Assembly: GCF_004564355.1 (NCBI RefSeq)
Contig: NZ_CP038266.1
Location: 558,001-622,000 of the forward strand
Direction of reading: 5' to 3'
DNA from: Microbacterium wangchenii
Lineage (GTDB): Bacteria; Actinomycetota; Actinomycetes; Actinomycetales; Microbacteriaceae
DNA length: 64,000 nucleotides
The notes under the pieces were generated by a model. That model did not search any database, was not told the origin of the DNA, and saw nothing but the letters and a program-made list of their open reading frames with translations. Position 1 is the first letter of the stretch; every line of letters begins with the position of its first letter. Below are positions 28,949 through 38,276 of the stretch, in pieces. The position numbers and the translations under genes were made by a program.

Positions 28949-29938
28949 GTGCTCATCGCACAGCGTCCCACTCTGACCGAGGAGAAGATCGGGGAGTTCC
29001 GCAGCCGCTTCGTCATCGAGCCGCTCGAGCCCGGCTTCGGTTACACGATCGGCAACGCGCTGCGTCGCAGCCTCCTGTCGTCGATCCCCGGCGCCGCCGT
29101 CACCAGCATCCGCATCGACGGCGTGCTGCACGAGTTCAGCACCATCCCGGGCGTGAAGGAGGATGTCACCGAGATCATCCTCAACATCAAGCAGCTCGTC
29201 GTCTCCAGCGAGCGCGACGAGCCCATCACCGCGTACCTGCGCAAGACCGGCGCCGGTGAGGTCACCGCCGCCGACATCTCCGCGCCGGCCGGTGTCGAGG
29301 TGCACAACCCCGAGCTGGTCATCGCGACCCTCAACGACACCGCCAAGTTCGAGCTCGAGCTGACGATCGAGCGTGGCCGCGGCTACGTCTCGGCGACGCA
29401 GAACCGCAACGAGTACGCCGAGGCGGGCCAGATCCCGATCGACTCGATCTACTCGCCCGTGCTGAAGGTCAGCTACCGCGTGGACGCCACGCGTGCCGGT
29501 GAGCGCACCGACTTCGACAAGCTCGTGCTGGACGTCGAGAGCAAGCCCTCGATGGCCCCGCGTGACGCCGTCGCGTCGGCCGGTCGCACCCTGACCGAGC
29601 TGTTCGGTCTGGCGCGCGAGCTCAACGTCGAGGCCGAGGGCATCGAGATCGGCCCGCCGCCGGTCGAGACGGTCCTCTCCAACGAGCTCGCGATGCCGAT
29701 CGAGGACCTCGATCTGTCCGTCCGCTCGTACAACTGCCTCAAGCGCGAGGGCATCAACACCGTGTCGGAGCTCGTCGCCCTGTCGGAGACGCAGCTGATG
29801 AACATCCGCAACTTCGGTCAGAAGTCCGTCGACGAGGTGCGTGACAAGCTCACCTCGCTCGGTCTGTCGCTGAAGGACTCGGTGCCCGGATTCGACGGCG
29901 CCCAGTTCTACGGCGGCTACGACGACGAGACCGTCTGA
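28949..29938 (+). CDS. rpoA: RNA polymerase alpha subunit
   Basis: A 329-residue alpha subunit that dimerises to nucleate RNA polymerase and contacts UP elements and activators. The N-terminal domain shows [28 protein letters not shown]; the C-terminal domain shows [41 protein letters not shown], including the DNA-binding helix-hairpin region. GTG 28949 follows GAAAGGAACC. The linker near residue 235 is ordinary in length. rplQ follows after 43 bp. Confidence 0.98.
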   Translation: MLIAQRPTLTEEKIGEFRSRFVIEPLEPGFGYTIGNALRRSLLSSIPGAAVTSIRIDGVLHEFSTIPGVKEDVTEIILNIKQLVVSSERDEPITAYLRKTGAGEVTAADISAPAGVEVHNPELVIATLNDTAKFELELTIERGRGYVSATQNRNEYAEAGQIPIDSIYSPVLKVSYRVDATRAGERTDFDKLVLDVESKPSMAPRDAVASAGRTLTELFGLARELNVEAEGIEIGPPPVETVLSNELAMPIEDLDLSVRSYNCLKREGINTVSELVALSETQLMNIRNFGQKSVDEVRDKLTSLGLSLKDSVPGFDGAQFYGGYDDETV

Positions 29939-29981
29939 CCTGCGGCCCCCCGACACGAGACCTTCCAGGAGTAACTGAGAC

Positions 29982-30533
29982 ATGCCCAAGCCCACGAAGG
30001 GTCCCCGCCTCGGCGGCGGCCCCGCCCACGAGCGTCTGCTGCTTGCCAACCTCGCCGCGGCGCTGTTCACCCACCGCTCGATCAAGACGACCGAGACCAA
30101 GGCCAAGCGCCTGCGTCCCCTCGCCGAGCGCCTCATCACCTTCGCCAAGCGCGGCGACCTGCACGCGCGCCGCCGGGTGCTGAGCGTCATCGGCGACAAG
30201 GAGGTCGTGCACGTCCTCTTCACCGAGATCGCGCCGCTGGTCGCCGACCGCCCGGGTGGCTACACCCGCATCACCAAGGTGGGCAACCGTAAGGGTGACA
30301 ACGCTCCGATGGCCGTCATCGAGCTCGTCCTCGAGCCGGTGACCCCCAAGGTGAAGTCGACCAAGACGTCGTCCGCGCCCGCCGCTGCCGCTCCGGCCGC
30401 CGCCGCTGAGCCGGCCGCCGAGGAGCCCACCGCGGAGGAGCCGGCCGCCGACGAGGCAGCCGCCGACGCGGGAGCCGAGTCGCCCGCTGAGGGCGAGGCT
30501 GCTGAGGCCGCCGCCGAGGATGCCGCGAAGTAA
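29982..30533 (+). CDS. rplQ: 50S ribosomal protein L17 with acidic C-terminal tail
   Basis: A 183-residue L17; the common form is about 120. The core ([49 protein letters not shown] to about residue 122) is conserved. It is followed by about 60 residues made mostly of Ala, Glu and Pro ([19 protein letters not shown]), strongly acidic. Ends the alpha-operon; a 14-bp terminator follows 19 bp after the stop. Confidence 0.96.
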   Translation: MPKPTKGPRLGGGPAHERLLLANLAAALFTHRSIKTTETKAKRLRPLAERLITFAKRGDLHARRRVLSVIGDKEVVHVLFTEIAPLVADRPGGYTRITKVGNRKGDNAPMAVIELVLEPVTPKVKSTKTSSAPAAAAPAAAAEPAAEEPTAEEPAADEAAADAGAESPAEGEAAEAAAEDAAK

Positions 30534-30552
30534 CCGCTCGTCTGCACTCGAT

Positions 30553-30584
30553 CGAGACCCCCGTCCCTGTGGACGGGGGTCTCG
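30553..30584 (+). terminator. Strong terminator after rplQ
   Basis: A 14-bp perfect stem (30553-30566 with 30571-30584) around the loop CTGT. TCGTAGGG follows with little T content, but the position at the end of the alpha-operon and the stem stability make termination likely. Confidence 0.75.
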
Positions 30585-30599
30585 TCGTAGGGTGGGTCG

Positions 30600-31622
30600 G
30601 TGATCGATACACCCCTGTCCGCGCGCGTGCCCGCGCCCGCGCAGCTCGCCGCCCCGCAGCATCCGCAGGTGCCGGCGTGGCGCGGGGCGACCTCTGACGA
30701 CATCGACGCGGTGCACGCCCTCTTCGCCGCCGCGGGCCGCGTGGATCACCCCACCTACACGGTGCCGCGCGAGGAGATCGCCGACCACTTCGCACTCCCG
30801 CACATCGATCCCGCCCGCGACACCATCCTGGGCTTCGGTGGTGACGGTGAGCTGCTGGCGGCCTCCAGCGCGATCCTGCATCCCTCCCGCGACACCGCCG
30901 CCAAGGTGATCCTGGAGGGGGCGGTGCATCCGGCGCACCGCCGCCGCGGCATCGGCACGGCGGCCCTCGCGTGGACGTACGACCGCGCGCTGCAGCACCT
31001 CGCCTCCATCGACGTGCCCATCCCCGGGGAGGTGGCGATGTACGCCGAGGAGCGCACGACGGATGCGGCGGCCATCGCCGAGCGGATCGGCCTGTCCACG
31101 GAGCGGTGGTTCACAACGATGGTCCGCGACCTGGCCGAGCCCGTCCTCGAGCGCGCGGCGCCGGAGGGGACGCGCCTGGTCCCCTACGCGCCGGAGCGGG
31201 CGATGGACGTGCTCGCCGCCCGCAACGACGCCTTCCGCGACCACTGGGGGAGCCTGCCCTCGGTGGAGGCGCCGTGGCGCGCGTTCGTGGACGGCCCGTA
31301 TCTGCGCCCCGACCTGTCGACGCTGCTCCTGGAGGGCGACCGCGTCGTCGCGCTGTGCCTCGCGTCGGTCAACGAGGAGGATTGGGAGGCCCTGGGGGCG
31401 CCGAACACGTACATCGACCTCATCGGCGTGGTCCGGGACCGCCGCGCCCGCGGGTACGCCCCGACCGTGATCTCCCGCACCCTCGCCGCCGCGCGCGATG
31501 CGGGGCTGCGCAAGGCCGTGCTGGATGTCGACACCGCGAGCCCCACCGGCGCGCACGGCCTGTACGAGCGGCTGGGCTTCGCCGCCACCGACCGCTCACG
31601 CGTGCTGACGCGTCACTTCTGA
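30600..31622 (+). CDS. Two-domain GNAT N-acetyltransferase (MshD-like layout)
   Basis: A 340-residue protein with two GNAT folds. The first has the acetyl-CoA motif VHPAHRRRGIGTAAL (about 109-123). The second has VVRDRRARGYAPTVISR near 287-303 and DVDTASPTGAHGLYERLGF, typical of a GNAT C-terminus. The tandem layout resembles mycothiol synthase (MshD) and related actinobacterial acetyltransferases; I cannot assign the substrate, so no symbol is given. GTG 30600 lies six nt after TAGGGT (30588-30593), suggesting a leaderless mRNA. Its end overlaps the convergent acyltransferase gene by 10 bp. Confidence 0.8.
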   Translation: MIDTPLSARVPAPAQLAAPQHPQVPAWRGATSDDIDAVHALFAAAGRVDHPTYTVPREEIADHFALPHIDPARDTILGFGGDGELLAASSAILHPSRDTAAKVILEGAVHPAHRRRGIGTAALAWTYDRALQHLASIDVPIPGEVAMYAEERTTDAAAIAERIGLSTERWFTTMVRDLAEPVLERAAPEGTRLVPYAPERAMDVLAARNDAFRDHWGSLPSVEAPWRAFVDGPYLRPDLSTLLLEGDRVVALCLASVNEEDWEALGAPNTYIDLIGVVRDRRARGYAPTVISRTLAAARDAGLRKAVLDVDTASPTGAHGLYERLGFAATDRSRVLTRHF

Positions 31623-33457
31623 GCAGAGGCGGCGCGGCGCGCCTCGGCCGCATCCACCGCCCCCGCGACCGTCTCGGCGAACACCCGCCCGCCGGCATCG
31701 CCGGGGTGGATGCCGTCGCCGGCGAGCAGGTCGGGATGCGGCGCGACGGCGCCCGACCAGTCGGCCAGCCCGACGCCGGTGACCCGGGCGAACGTCGTGA
31801 GCTCCTCGTTGACGCCGGGCACCCAGTCGCGCGGAGCGTGTGCGGTCACGAGGATGAGGATCCGCTCGGGCCCCAGGATCTCGCGCAGGCGGTGGAGCGT
31901 GGATCGCTCGATCGGCCCGTTCGTCCCCAGCGCGACGACGACGTAGCGGCGCAGCTGGCCGGTGGACTCCAGCTGCTCGAGGATCCCCGGCGCGGCGTAC
32001 ATCGACCGCGACACCGACGCGTCCACGTGGATGCCCGGGAACCGCTCCATGAGGGCGGGAGCCGAGGCGAGCATCACGGAGTCGCCGACCGCCGTGATCT
32101 CCGCGCCCTGCACGGGCGTGGGGGAAGGGGCCGGTGCCGGGGGCTGCTCCGGCTCGGGTGTCGCGGCAGGCGCGGCCTCCTGGGCGCGGAGCGCGTCGAT
32201 GCCGGCCTGCACGGCGCTCTGCGCGGTCGTGGCGGCCGGCGCACCGGCGATCGCGGCGGTGGTCCCGCCCAGCACGAGCACCGCGCACGTCACGGCGGCC
32301 AGGGCGCCCAGGCGCCGCACCGGCCCGCCGGTGAGGGATGTCCCGAGCCGGCGCACCGCGCCGCGGAACCCGAGCCGGCGCACGGGCGTCTCCACGAGGC
32401 GGTACGACGCCTCGGAGAGAGCAGCGGTGAGGATCAGCGCCGCGAAGCCCGCCTCCACCGGCACGCCCGCCCCCGGCGCGGCCCCGGAGGCGAGGAGGAC
32501 CACGAGGGGCCAGTGCCACAGGTACAGCCCGTAGGAGCGGTCGCCGATCCAGCGAAGGGGCGCCGCGTCGATGCCGCGTCCGAACTTCGAGCCCGGCCAC
32601 ACCCCGGCGGCGATCGCGACGGCGGTCAGCACGGATGCTGCTCCCAGCGCGCCGGGGAAGGTGGCCGCCGAGTCGGTGGCCGGCACAGTGGCCACCCATA
32701 CGATGCCCGCGAGGGCGCCGCTGCCGGCCGCGGCGGCTCCGACCCGCCACGGCTGCCGCTGCATCCACGCGGGTGGATCGTGCAGGACGCGCTGCATCGC
32801 GAAGGCGAGGGCGACGCCGATGAGGATCCCGAACGCGTGCGAGTCGGTGCCGAAGTAGGCTCGCGTGACGGCGCCGTCCACGGTGACGAGGTGCGCCATC
32901 CACCACGCGGACGCGGCGGCGGCCACCAGCGCGAGCCCCACCCTGGCCGAGCGCCACGGCAGCAGCAGCACGAGCGGCAGCAGCAGCGGCCACACGACGT
33001 AGAACTGCTCCTCCACCGCGAGCGACCACAGGTTGCGCAGCAGCTCGGGAGCGGAGGACGCGAAGTAGCTCGAGCCCTCGGCGAGGGAGATCCAGTTGTA
33101 GCCGAAAGTCGCCGCCCCCAGCACCTGCGCGCCGACGCGGGCGAGCACGTCGCCCCCGACCAGCCACGCGGCGCTCGCGCACACCGTCACGACCAGCGCC
33201 AGCGCCGGCAGGAGCCTGCGGGCGCGCCGCGTCCAGAACGCGCCCAGGGCGATCCGCCCCGTGCGCTCCCGCTCGCCCAGCAGCAGCGTCGTGATGAGGA
33301 AGCCACTGATCACGAAGAACACGTCGACGCCCACGAAACCACCCGCGAAGACCCATCCGGGGAACAGGTGGTAGACGATCACGAGGGCGACCGCGACGGC
33401 GCGGAGCCCGTCGAGCCCGGCGAAACGCGCGGGGCGGGGCGGAGCAGGAGGGGTCAT
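31613..33457 (-). CDS. Acyltransferase-3 membrane protein with C-terminal SGNH domain (OafA-like)
   Basis: A 614-residue integral membrane enzyme expected to O-acetylate a surface polysaccharide or peptidoglycan. The N-terminal acyltransferase-3 domain (about 8-370) has FAGLDGLRAVAVALVIVYHLFPG with the usual Arg and His, then FFVISGFLITTLLL and about ten membrane helices. After a Pro/Ala-rich linker (around 430-450) comes an SGNH-type esterase domain: GDSVM (Ser), ALGTNGP (Asn) and DGIHPG (Asp-x-x-His). ATG 33457 (MTPPAPP) was preferred to an ATG 12 codons upstream because the family starts close to the GLDGLRA motif. The gene converges on and overlaps the GNAT gene by 10 bp. Confidence 0.88.
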   Translation of the reverse strand: MTPPAPPRPARFAGLDGLRAVAVALVIVYHLFPGWVFAGGFVGVDVFFVISGFLITTLLLGERERTGRIALGAFWTRRARRLLPALALVVTVCASAAWLVGGDVLARVGAQVLGAATFGYNWISLAEGSSYFASSAPELLRNLWSLAVEEQFYVVWPLLLPLVLLLPWRSARVGLALVAAAASAWWMAHLVTVDGAVTRAYFGTDSHAFGILIGVALAFAMQRVLHDPPAWMQRQPWRVGAAAAGSGALAGIVWVATVPATDSAATFPGALGAASVLTAVAIAAGVWPGSKFGRGIDAAPLRWIGDRSYGLYLWHWPLVVLLASGAAPGAGVPVEAGFAALILTAALSEASYRLVETPVRRLGFRGAVRRLGTSLTGGPVRRLGALAAVTCAVLVLGGTTAAIAGAPAATTAQSAVQAGIDALRAQEAAPAATPEPEQPPAPAPSPTPVQGAEITAVGDSVMLASAPALMERFPGIHVDASVSRSMYAAPGILEQLESTGQLRRYVVVALGTNGPIERSTLHRLREILGPERILILVTAHAPRDWVPGVNEELTTFARVTGVGLADWSGAVAPHPDLLAGDGIHPGDAGGRVFAETVAGAVDAAEARRAASAQK

Positions 33458-33538
33458 AGAGGCGTGCGGGTCACAGTCGCGGCCGGGGGACATGCCAGTC
33501 TAGACGAGGCGCCCGAGGCGTCCGATTAGGCTGAACGG

Positions 33539-34375
33539 GTGCGCATCCGTCTCGACATCGCCTATGACGGCATGCACTTCCGGGGCTGGGCGGCCCAGCC
33601 GGGGCTGCGCACCGTGCAGGGCACACTCGAAGACGCGCTGGCCCGCATCCTCGGCACCGCGCCCCGCCTCGTGGTCGCCGGTCGCACGGATGCCGGAGTG
33701 CACGCGACGGGACAGGTGGCCCACATCGATCTCGACGAGCAGCAGCGCCTGCGCCTGCCGCGCGGGCGGCGGGACGGCGATCCGGTGGCCGCGCTGGCCG
33801 GTCGCCTCCGCGGCGTCCTGGGCGCATATCCCGATGTCACGGTGCGCCGCTCGACGCCTGCCCCCGAGGGGTTCGACGCGCGCTTCTCGGCGGTGTGGCG
33901 GCGGTACCGCTACCGCCTGGCCGACGGCGCGAGCGACTACGACCCGCTCGAACGTCACCGCACGACCACGGTGCGCAGCGTCCTGGACGAGGCGGCGATG
34001 GATGCTGCGGCCCGCTCGCTCATCGGCCTGCACGACTTCGCCGCCTACTGCAAGCCGCGCGAAAAGGCGACGACGATCCGCACGCTGCTGGATTTCCGGT
34101 GGGAGCGCGATGCCGCGGGCGTGCTCGTGGCGGAGGTGAAGGCCGACGCGTTCTGCCACAGCATGGTGCGCGCCCTCGTGGGCGCGTGCGCCGCCGTGGG
34201 CGAGGGGCGCCTCGCCGTGGGCGAGGTGGCCGCCATCCGGGATGCGGGGGAGCGCACGGCGCAGACGAAGGTCCTGGCCGCCCGCGGGCTCACCCTCGTC
34301 GAGGTGGGGTACCCCGCCGCCGAGCTGCTGGCCGCGCGGGCGGAGCAGACCCGCAACCGCCGCGACGCGGAGTGA
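33539..34375 (+). CDS. truA: tRNA pseudouridine38-40 synthase
   Basis: A 278-residue enzyme that isomerises uridines 38-40 in tRNA anticodon arms. The catalytic aspartate is D51 in AGRTDAGVHATGQVAH. MRIRLDIAYDGMHFRGWAAQPGLRTVQGTLE at the N-terminus and FCHSMVRALVGACAAVGEGR later are family marks. GTG 33539 lies six nt after TAGGCT (33527-33532), so the mRNA is probably leaderless. In E. coli-like and many Gram-positive genomes truA follows rplQ; here two other genes come between. Confidence 0.95.
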   Translation: MRIRLDIAYDGMHFRGWAAQPGLRTVQGTLEDALARILGTAPRLVVAGRTDAGVHATGQVAHIDLDEQQRLRLPRGRRDGDPVAALAGRLRGVLGAYPDVTVRRSTPAPEGFDARFSAVWRRYRYRLADGASDYDPLERHRTTTVRSVLDEAAMDAAARSLIGLHDFAAYCKPREKATTIRTLLDFRWERDAAGVLVAEVKADAFCHSMVRALVGACAAVGEGRLAVGEVAAIRDAGERTAQTKVLAARGLTLVEVGYPAAELLAARAEQTRNRRDAE

Positions 34376-34451
34376 GCGTCCTCCGGGAACGCTGAAGGAT
34401 CGGTGTCAACCGCACCCGGGACGGCGCCGCGTATGCGAGGGTGGAGTCGTC

Positions 34452-35144
34452 ATGAGGGTCATCTCGTACAACCTGCGCAAACACCGAGCCGCCGGAGAAC
34501 TGGTCGATCTGGTCGAGGGGCACAGTGCCGACGTCCTGTGCCTGCAGGAATGCGACACCACCGACATGCCCGAGGAGATCGGCGGGCTGCGCCTGGCGGA
34601 TTCGACGCAGCGCAACCGTCTGGGACTCGCCGTCTACTACCGGGCCAACACCTTCCGCCCCGTGGAGGTGCGCGCCCTGGCGCTGAAGAAGTCGCTGCAC
34701 GACTACGTGCTCAAGCCCGCAGAGGAGCGCCTCCTCGGCGTGCGCCTGCACGACATCGACCACGGCCGTGACATCGTCGTCGCCTCCTTCCACGCGGCCC
34801 CGCTGACGGCGCTGAATTCGCTTCGCCGCCACCAGATCCGCACCGCCCTGGCCGAGCTGGAGAACCTCGGGGAGGGCCTTCCCGCCCTCATGGTCGGGGA
34901 CTACAACTACCCCGTCTTCAAGGAGTACCTGGGGCAGAAGGTGCGTGCCCAGGGGTACGAGCTGACCCTGAGCGATGCCCGCACCTACACGCGCTACCGC
35001 TTCTTCCGAGGGCACTACGACTTCGCCACGTCGTACCTGTTCGACATCGAGCACATCCGTACGCTGCCGCAGGGTTCCAGCGACCACCTGCCGATCCTCG
35101 TGACGGCGGAAGTGTCGGCCGGCCGGGCGGCTGCTGTCGCCTGA
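34452..35144 (+). CDS. Endonuclease/exonuclease/phosphatase (EEP) family hydrolase
   Basis: A 230-residue metal-dependent hydrolase of the DNase I/EEP fold. Active-site motifs appear in order: N in ISYNLRKH, E in CLQECD, the D-x-N in VGDYNYP and the terminal SSDHLPI. No signal peptide is evident, so it likely acts in the cytoplasm on DNA, a nucleotide or a phosphoester; the exact substrate is not readable. ATG 34452 follows GAGGGTGGAG. It stands 76 bp after truA and is followed by a convergent surface-protein gene. Confidence 0.85.
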   Translation: MRVISYNLRKHRAAGELVDLVEGHSADVLCLQECDTTDMPEEIGGLRLADSTQRNRLGLAVYYRANTFRPVEVRALALKKSLHDYVLKPAEERLLGVRLHDIDHGRDIVVASFHAAPLTALNSLRRHQIRTALAELENLGEGLPALMVGDYNYPVFKEYLGQKVRAQGYELTLSDARTYTRYRFFRGHYDFATSYLFDIEHIRTLPQGSSDHLPILVTAEVSAGRAAAVA

Positions 35145-35165
35145 CCGCCGGCGCGGGCGCGTGGA

Positions 35166-35699
35166 TTACGCCGCGTCGCGGCGGCGCCGCACGACGGCGG
35201 TGGCCACGGCCACGGCTCCGCCGGCCAGCGCCAGCGCCCCGCCGCCGATCCAGATGCCCAGGTACGGGCCGAAGTCCGCGCCGGTGGCGGAGAGGCCGTT
35301 GACGGTCACCGTGACGGTGTCACCCGGTGAGGAGGCCGTGAAGACGGCGATCGTGTAGGCGCCGCGCGCGTCGGCGGGGAAGGTGATCCGCACCGGATCC
35401 AGGCCGCCCTGCGCGTTGGTGACGGCATCCCGGTACGTCGCGGTCGACACCGCGGCGCGGACCATTCCGAACGTCGCTCCGGCGCCGTTCTCGCCCGTCA
35501 CCGTGATGGTGGCCGGCTCGTTCGCCGCGAAGGTCCCGTCGGCCACCGAGAGCGTCGCGCTGCCACCGGGTTCCACCACGGCGCTGGAGACGCTCGCGGC
35601 GTCCTCGGCCGGGTAGGCCAGCGCGGCGGCGGGGACGGCGAACACGGCGCCGGCTGCCAGAGCCGCGACGGCGACGAGACGGGGGAAGAACTTCTTCAT
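35166..35699 (-). CDS. Small surface protein with degenerate sortase signal (LSATG)
   Basis: A 177-residue exported protein. The signal peptide is MKKFFPRL plus a long hydrophobic stretch ending AALA-YPAED. A single beta-rich domain follows (about 35-130). The end reads LSATG (136-140), then WIGGGALALAGGAVAVATAVV and RRRRDAA. This is laid out as a sorting signal, but LSATG departs from LPxTG by lacking the proline. The membrane segment and overall plan match the LPPTG protein at 3940-4485, so they are probably paralogues. It may be anchored by a sortase of different specificity or simply stay in the membrane. It is 43 bp downstream of the DUF4012 gene on the same strand. Confidence 0.8.
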   Translation of the reverse strand: MKKFFPRLVAVAALAAGAVFAVPAAALAYPAEDAASVSSAVVEPGGSATLSVADGTFAANEPATITVTGENGAGATFGMVRAAVSTATYRDAVTNAQGGLDPVRITFPADARGAYTIAVFTASSPGDTVTVTVNGLSATGADFGPYLGIWIGGGALALAGGAVAVATAVVRRRRDAA

Positions 35700-35742
35700 C
35701 GGGCCGCTTCCGGGGGAGGGGGTGGTGCCGCGAGTGCGTGCC

Positions 35743-37536
35743 TCATTGTCCCGTAGGCGTGCACCCCGGAGCAAGTTCGGCGGATTCCACGTCGCGCATG
35801 GTGGGCGTCACGACGGCTTCGAGCACCGGCGTGGCGGGCGTCCGCACGCGCAGGGTGACCGTCGCCTCCTCGCCCGGCAGCAGATTCGTCGCCCACGTGA
35901 GCACCCGCCGGCCCTCGTGCATCCCGCCGCCGAACCCGGTGGAAGGCTGCGACGCGGTGCCCCCCGGCTGGGCGGCGACGATCTCGGCCCCCTCCGGCAG
36001 GTAGAGGTAGGCGACGGTCTCGGTCGTGCCGGCGGGCGTGCCGAGGGCGCCGCCGCCGGTGATGTACTCGGGCAGGGTGGCCGCGTCGGCGGGGGCGTCG
36101 CTGCGCAGCCGCACCGACAGCAGGGCGTCGGGGGAGCCTTCCGTGTCGGTGCACCAGCCGACGGATGCGGCGACGTTCATGTAGTAGTCCATCTTCGAGC
36201 CGGTGCCGTCGTTGAGGTACACGCCGAATCGCGTGGCCTCCGCATCCGTCTCGGGCAGCCGGCCCTGCAGGCTCGTGCCGTCGAGGATCGCCTGGTCGGC
36301 CTCGTCGGCGTTCCACAGGTAGAGGCGCTGCTCGCTGCCGGCGCGCGCGAGGGCGTCGACGAGCTTGACCGGATCGGCCGTGCCGGAGGTGAGCGTGCCG
36401 AAGACCGCGGCCGTGGCGGCGGCGAAGAACGCGTCCTGGTCGGCGGGCACCTCGTAGCGCTGGTAGACCTCGTTCAGCAGCAGTGGCACGGCGCTCTCAG
36501 CCGAAAGCACGTCGCCGGTGGGGAGGGTCACCGGTCCGGTGGCCTCCAGCAGGTACGACAGCGTCACCGGATCGACCGCGACGACGCCGCTGAGCAGGCC
36601 GCCGAACTCGCGCTGCCACATCTCGCGGGCGAGAGGGGCGCCGACGGTGAAGTCGGGGATCTGCGTGACGTTCTGCACGTACTGCGCGGGGCGCAGGGCG
36701 TAGATCTCCTCGAGCTCGGGAGACAGGGGCAGCACAGGCTCGGCGTACCGCCGGAAGTCGCGCGTGGACCCCTGTGCGCTGAGCGAGATGCGGCCGTCCT
36801 CGGTGCGGACGACGGCCATCGCCCCGGCGATGCCGCCGAGCGAGCGCCACTCGGCGTTGTTCTGGAAGAGCACGAGGTAATCGCGGGGGCCCTCCGCGCC
36901 CAGCATGGCCGGCATGAGCGCGGTCGCGCGCCCCAGCGCGTCGGCACCGGTCGCGACGTCGGCGAAGAGGGTCTGCACCTCGGCGACCGGTTCCCGCAGC
37001 GGCGCGAGCAGGTTCTCGGGCTGGATCCGCGCGACCTCCTCGGATGCGGCCGCCAGGCGTTCGGCGCTCGCGACGGCCGGCTCGTGCAGGTCGGCGAGGG
37101 CGGCGATGTCGAAGCGGCCCTCCTGCGGGCGCAGCGAGTCGACGGAGAAGGACGTGGCGACCTCGGCCAGCGGCGCGATGGCGGTGGTGGCGACCTCGTC
37201 GGCGGTGCGGGTGAGGGTGGCGACGGCATCCAGCTGCGGCCCGATCCAGGGGAGCCCCGCCGCGAGCGCCCACACGGGGTCGCCCGTGAGCGCCCTGGCC
37301 GCGGAGGTGTGCTCGGAGATCCGGTCGATGACCTCCGCCGCCTGCGCCGGATCGGACAGCGCCTGCTGGGCATCGGCGGCCGCCGCGCGCGCGTCGGCGA
37401 CGTGGCCGTAGGCCATCGCGCCGCGCACGCCGATCCACAGACCGCCGAGGAGGAGGACGGCGACGAAGGCGGCCAGAAGCCCCGCGACGACGCGACCCGC
37501 GACCCGGCGTGAGGTGCTCACGGGGTATTCGGTCAC
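35743..37536 (-). CDS. DUF4012-domain membrane-anchored protein
   Basis: A 597-residue protein with one N-terminal membrane helix (about 11-36) and a large outside portion. FQNNAEWRSLGGIAGAMAVVRTEDGRISL (around 225-255) and LRPAQYVQNVTQIPDFTVGAPLAREMWQREFGG are characteristic of DUF4012, a family found near polysaccharide and glycosyltransferase genes in actinobacteria. Function is unknown. ATG 37536 gives MTEYPVSTSRRVAGR then the helix. It is divergent from the lipoprotein at 37633 and upstream of the LSATG surface protein, with which it may share a transcript. Confidence 0.82.
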   Translation of the reverse strand: MTEYPVSTSRRVAGRVVAGLLAAFVAVLLLGGLWIGVRGAMAYGHVADARAAAADAQQALSDPAQAAEVIDRISEHTSAARALTGDPVWALAAGLPWIGPQLDAVATLTRTADEVATTAIAPLAEVATSFSVDSLRPQEGRFDIAALADLHEPAVASAERLAAASEEVARIQPENLLAPLREPVAEVQTLFADVATGADALGRATALMPAMLGAEGPRDYLVLFQNNAEWRSLGGIAGAMAVVRTEDGRISLSAQGSTRDFRRYAEPVLPLSPELEEIYALRPAQYVQNVTQIPDFTVGAPLAREMWQREFGGLLSGVVAVDPVTLSYLLEATGPVTLPTGDVLSAESAVPLLLNEVYQRYEVPADQDAFFAAATAAVFGTLTSGTADPVKLVDALARAGSEQRLYLWNADEADQAILDGTSLQGRLPETDAEATRFGVYLNDGTGSKMDYYMNVAASVGWCTDTEGSPDALLSVRLRSDAPADAATLPEYITGGGALGTPAGTTETVAYLYLPEGAEIVAAQPGGTASQPSTGFGGGMHEGRRVLTWATNLLPGEEATVTLRVRTPATPVLEAVVTPTMRDVESAELAPGCTPTGQ

Positions 37537-37632
37537 TCGATCACCCTAGGCGAGCCGCCGCGCGCTGGTCGACGCGCGCAGGAGGGCGCGGCGGCTCCCC
37601 CTAGACTGACGGCGTACGACGAAGGGTGCCCC

Positions 37633-38274
37633 ATGGTCCGATCAACCCGTCGCCGCGCAGCGGTGGGCGCCGCGTTCGTTCTCACCGGCGTTCTGTCGCT
37701 GACGGCATGCGGCCCGGCCCCGTGGGCGGGCGGGGCGGGCGGAACCTCCGCGCCGCCGAGCCCGACGCGCACGGCCGCGGTCGTGCCGCAGCCCGTGCCG
37801 AACGACCTCTCCAGCGGATCGACGGAGCGCGCGCTGCAGGCCGGCGCCGTCGCGGCGGCCGTGAACTACTGGTCCACGCTGTCGATGGACCAGTGGACCC
37901 CGACCGCGCTGAAACCCGTCAGCCTGTCGCTCACGACGACGGTCACCCCCGACGACGGCCAGCAGGTGGGCCTGCAGCGCGTGTCGATGATCGCGGTGCC
38001 GGCGAACCCGACCGAGACCTTCGCGCCGCTGGAGGCGCAGCTGGACCAGTCGAACCAGACGGCGGGGTACCCCGTGCTCGCGCCGTACAGCTACTCGCAG
38101 ACGTTCAACATCGGCGAGGTGCCCGCCGCCGCCACCCACGTGACGCTGCAGTTCACGTACGAGTTCCTCGTGCAGACCACGCCCACCTCGGCCGAGTACG
38201 CCAAGCAGACCACGACCGACGCGGTGCGCGTGGCCATCGCCGGCGGAGGGGTCGCACCGGCCTCGGAGGACTGA
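37633..38274 (+). CDS. Secreted lipoprotein of unknown function
   Basis: A 213-residue lipoprotein. MVRSTRRRAAVGAAFVLTGV is followed by the lipobox LTAC, with the acylated cysteine at about residue 26. A Pro/Thr linker and a predicted all-beta domain follow, with no motif I recognise. It weakly resembles the lipoprotein at 41261-41989: both have a Q/E-W-T-P stretch early and a hydrophobic alternating strand late (VTLQFTYEFLVQ here, ITLEFAMNVWVE there). TAGACT at 37602-37607 is a possible -10, and CGAAGGG precedes the ATG. Converges with the GGDEF-like gene two bases after its stop. Confidence 0.78.
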   Translation: MVRSTRRRAAVGAAFVLTGVLSLTACGPAPWAGGAGGTSAPPSPTRTAAVVPQPVPNDLSSGSTERALQAGAVAAAVNYWSTLSMDQWTPTALKPVSLSLTTTVTPDDGQQVGLQRVSMIAVPANPTETFAPLEAQLDQSNQTAGYPVLAPYSYSQTFNIGEVPAAATHVTLQFTYEFLVQTTPTSAEYAKQTTTDAVRVAIAGGGVAPASED

Positions 38275-38276
38275 GG

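Noticed and set aside
30971..33529. 852-codon + frame over the GNAT end and the acyltransferase gene
   Set aside because: Arg/Gly-rich shadow; the minus-strand acyltransferase/SGNH gene explains the region.
35722..37512. 596-codon + frame opposite the DUF4012 gene
   Set aside because: Shadow frame; DUF4012 motifs and membrane helix are on the minus strand.
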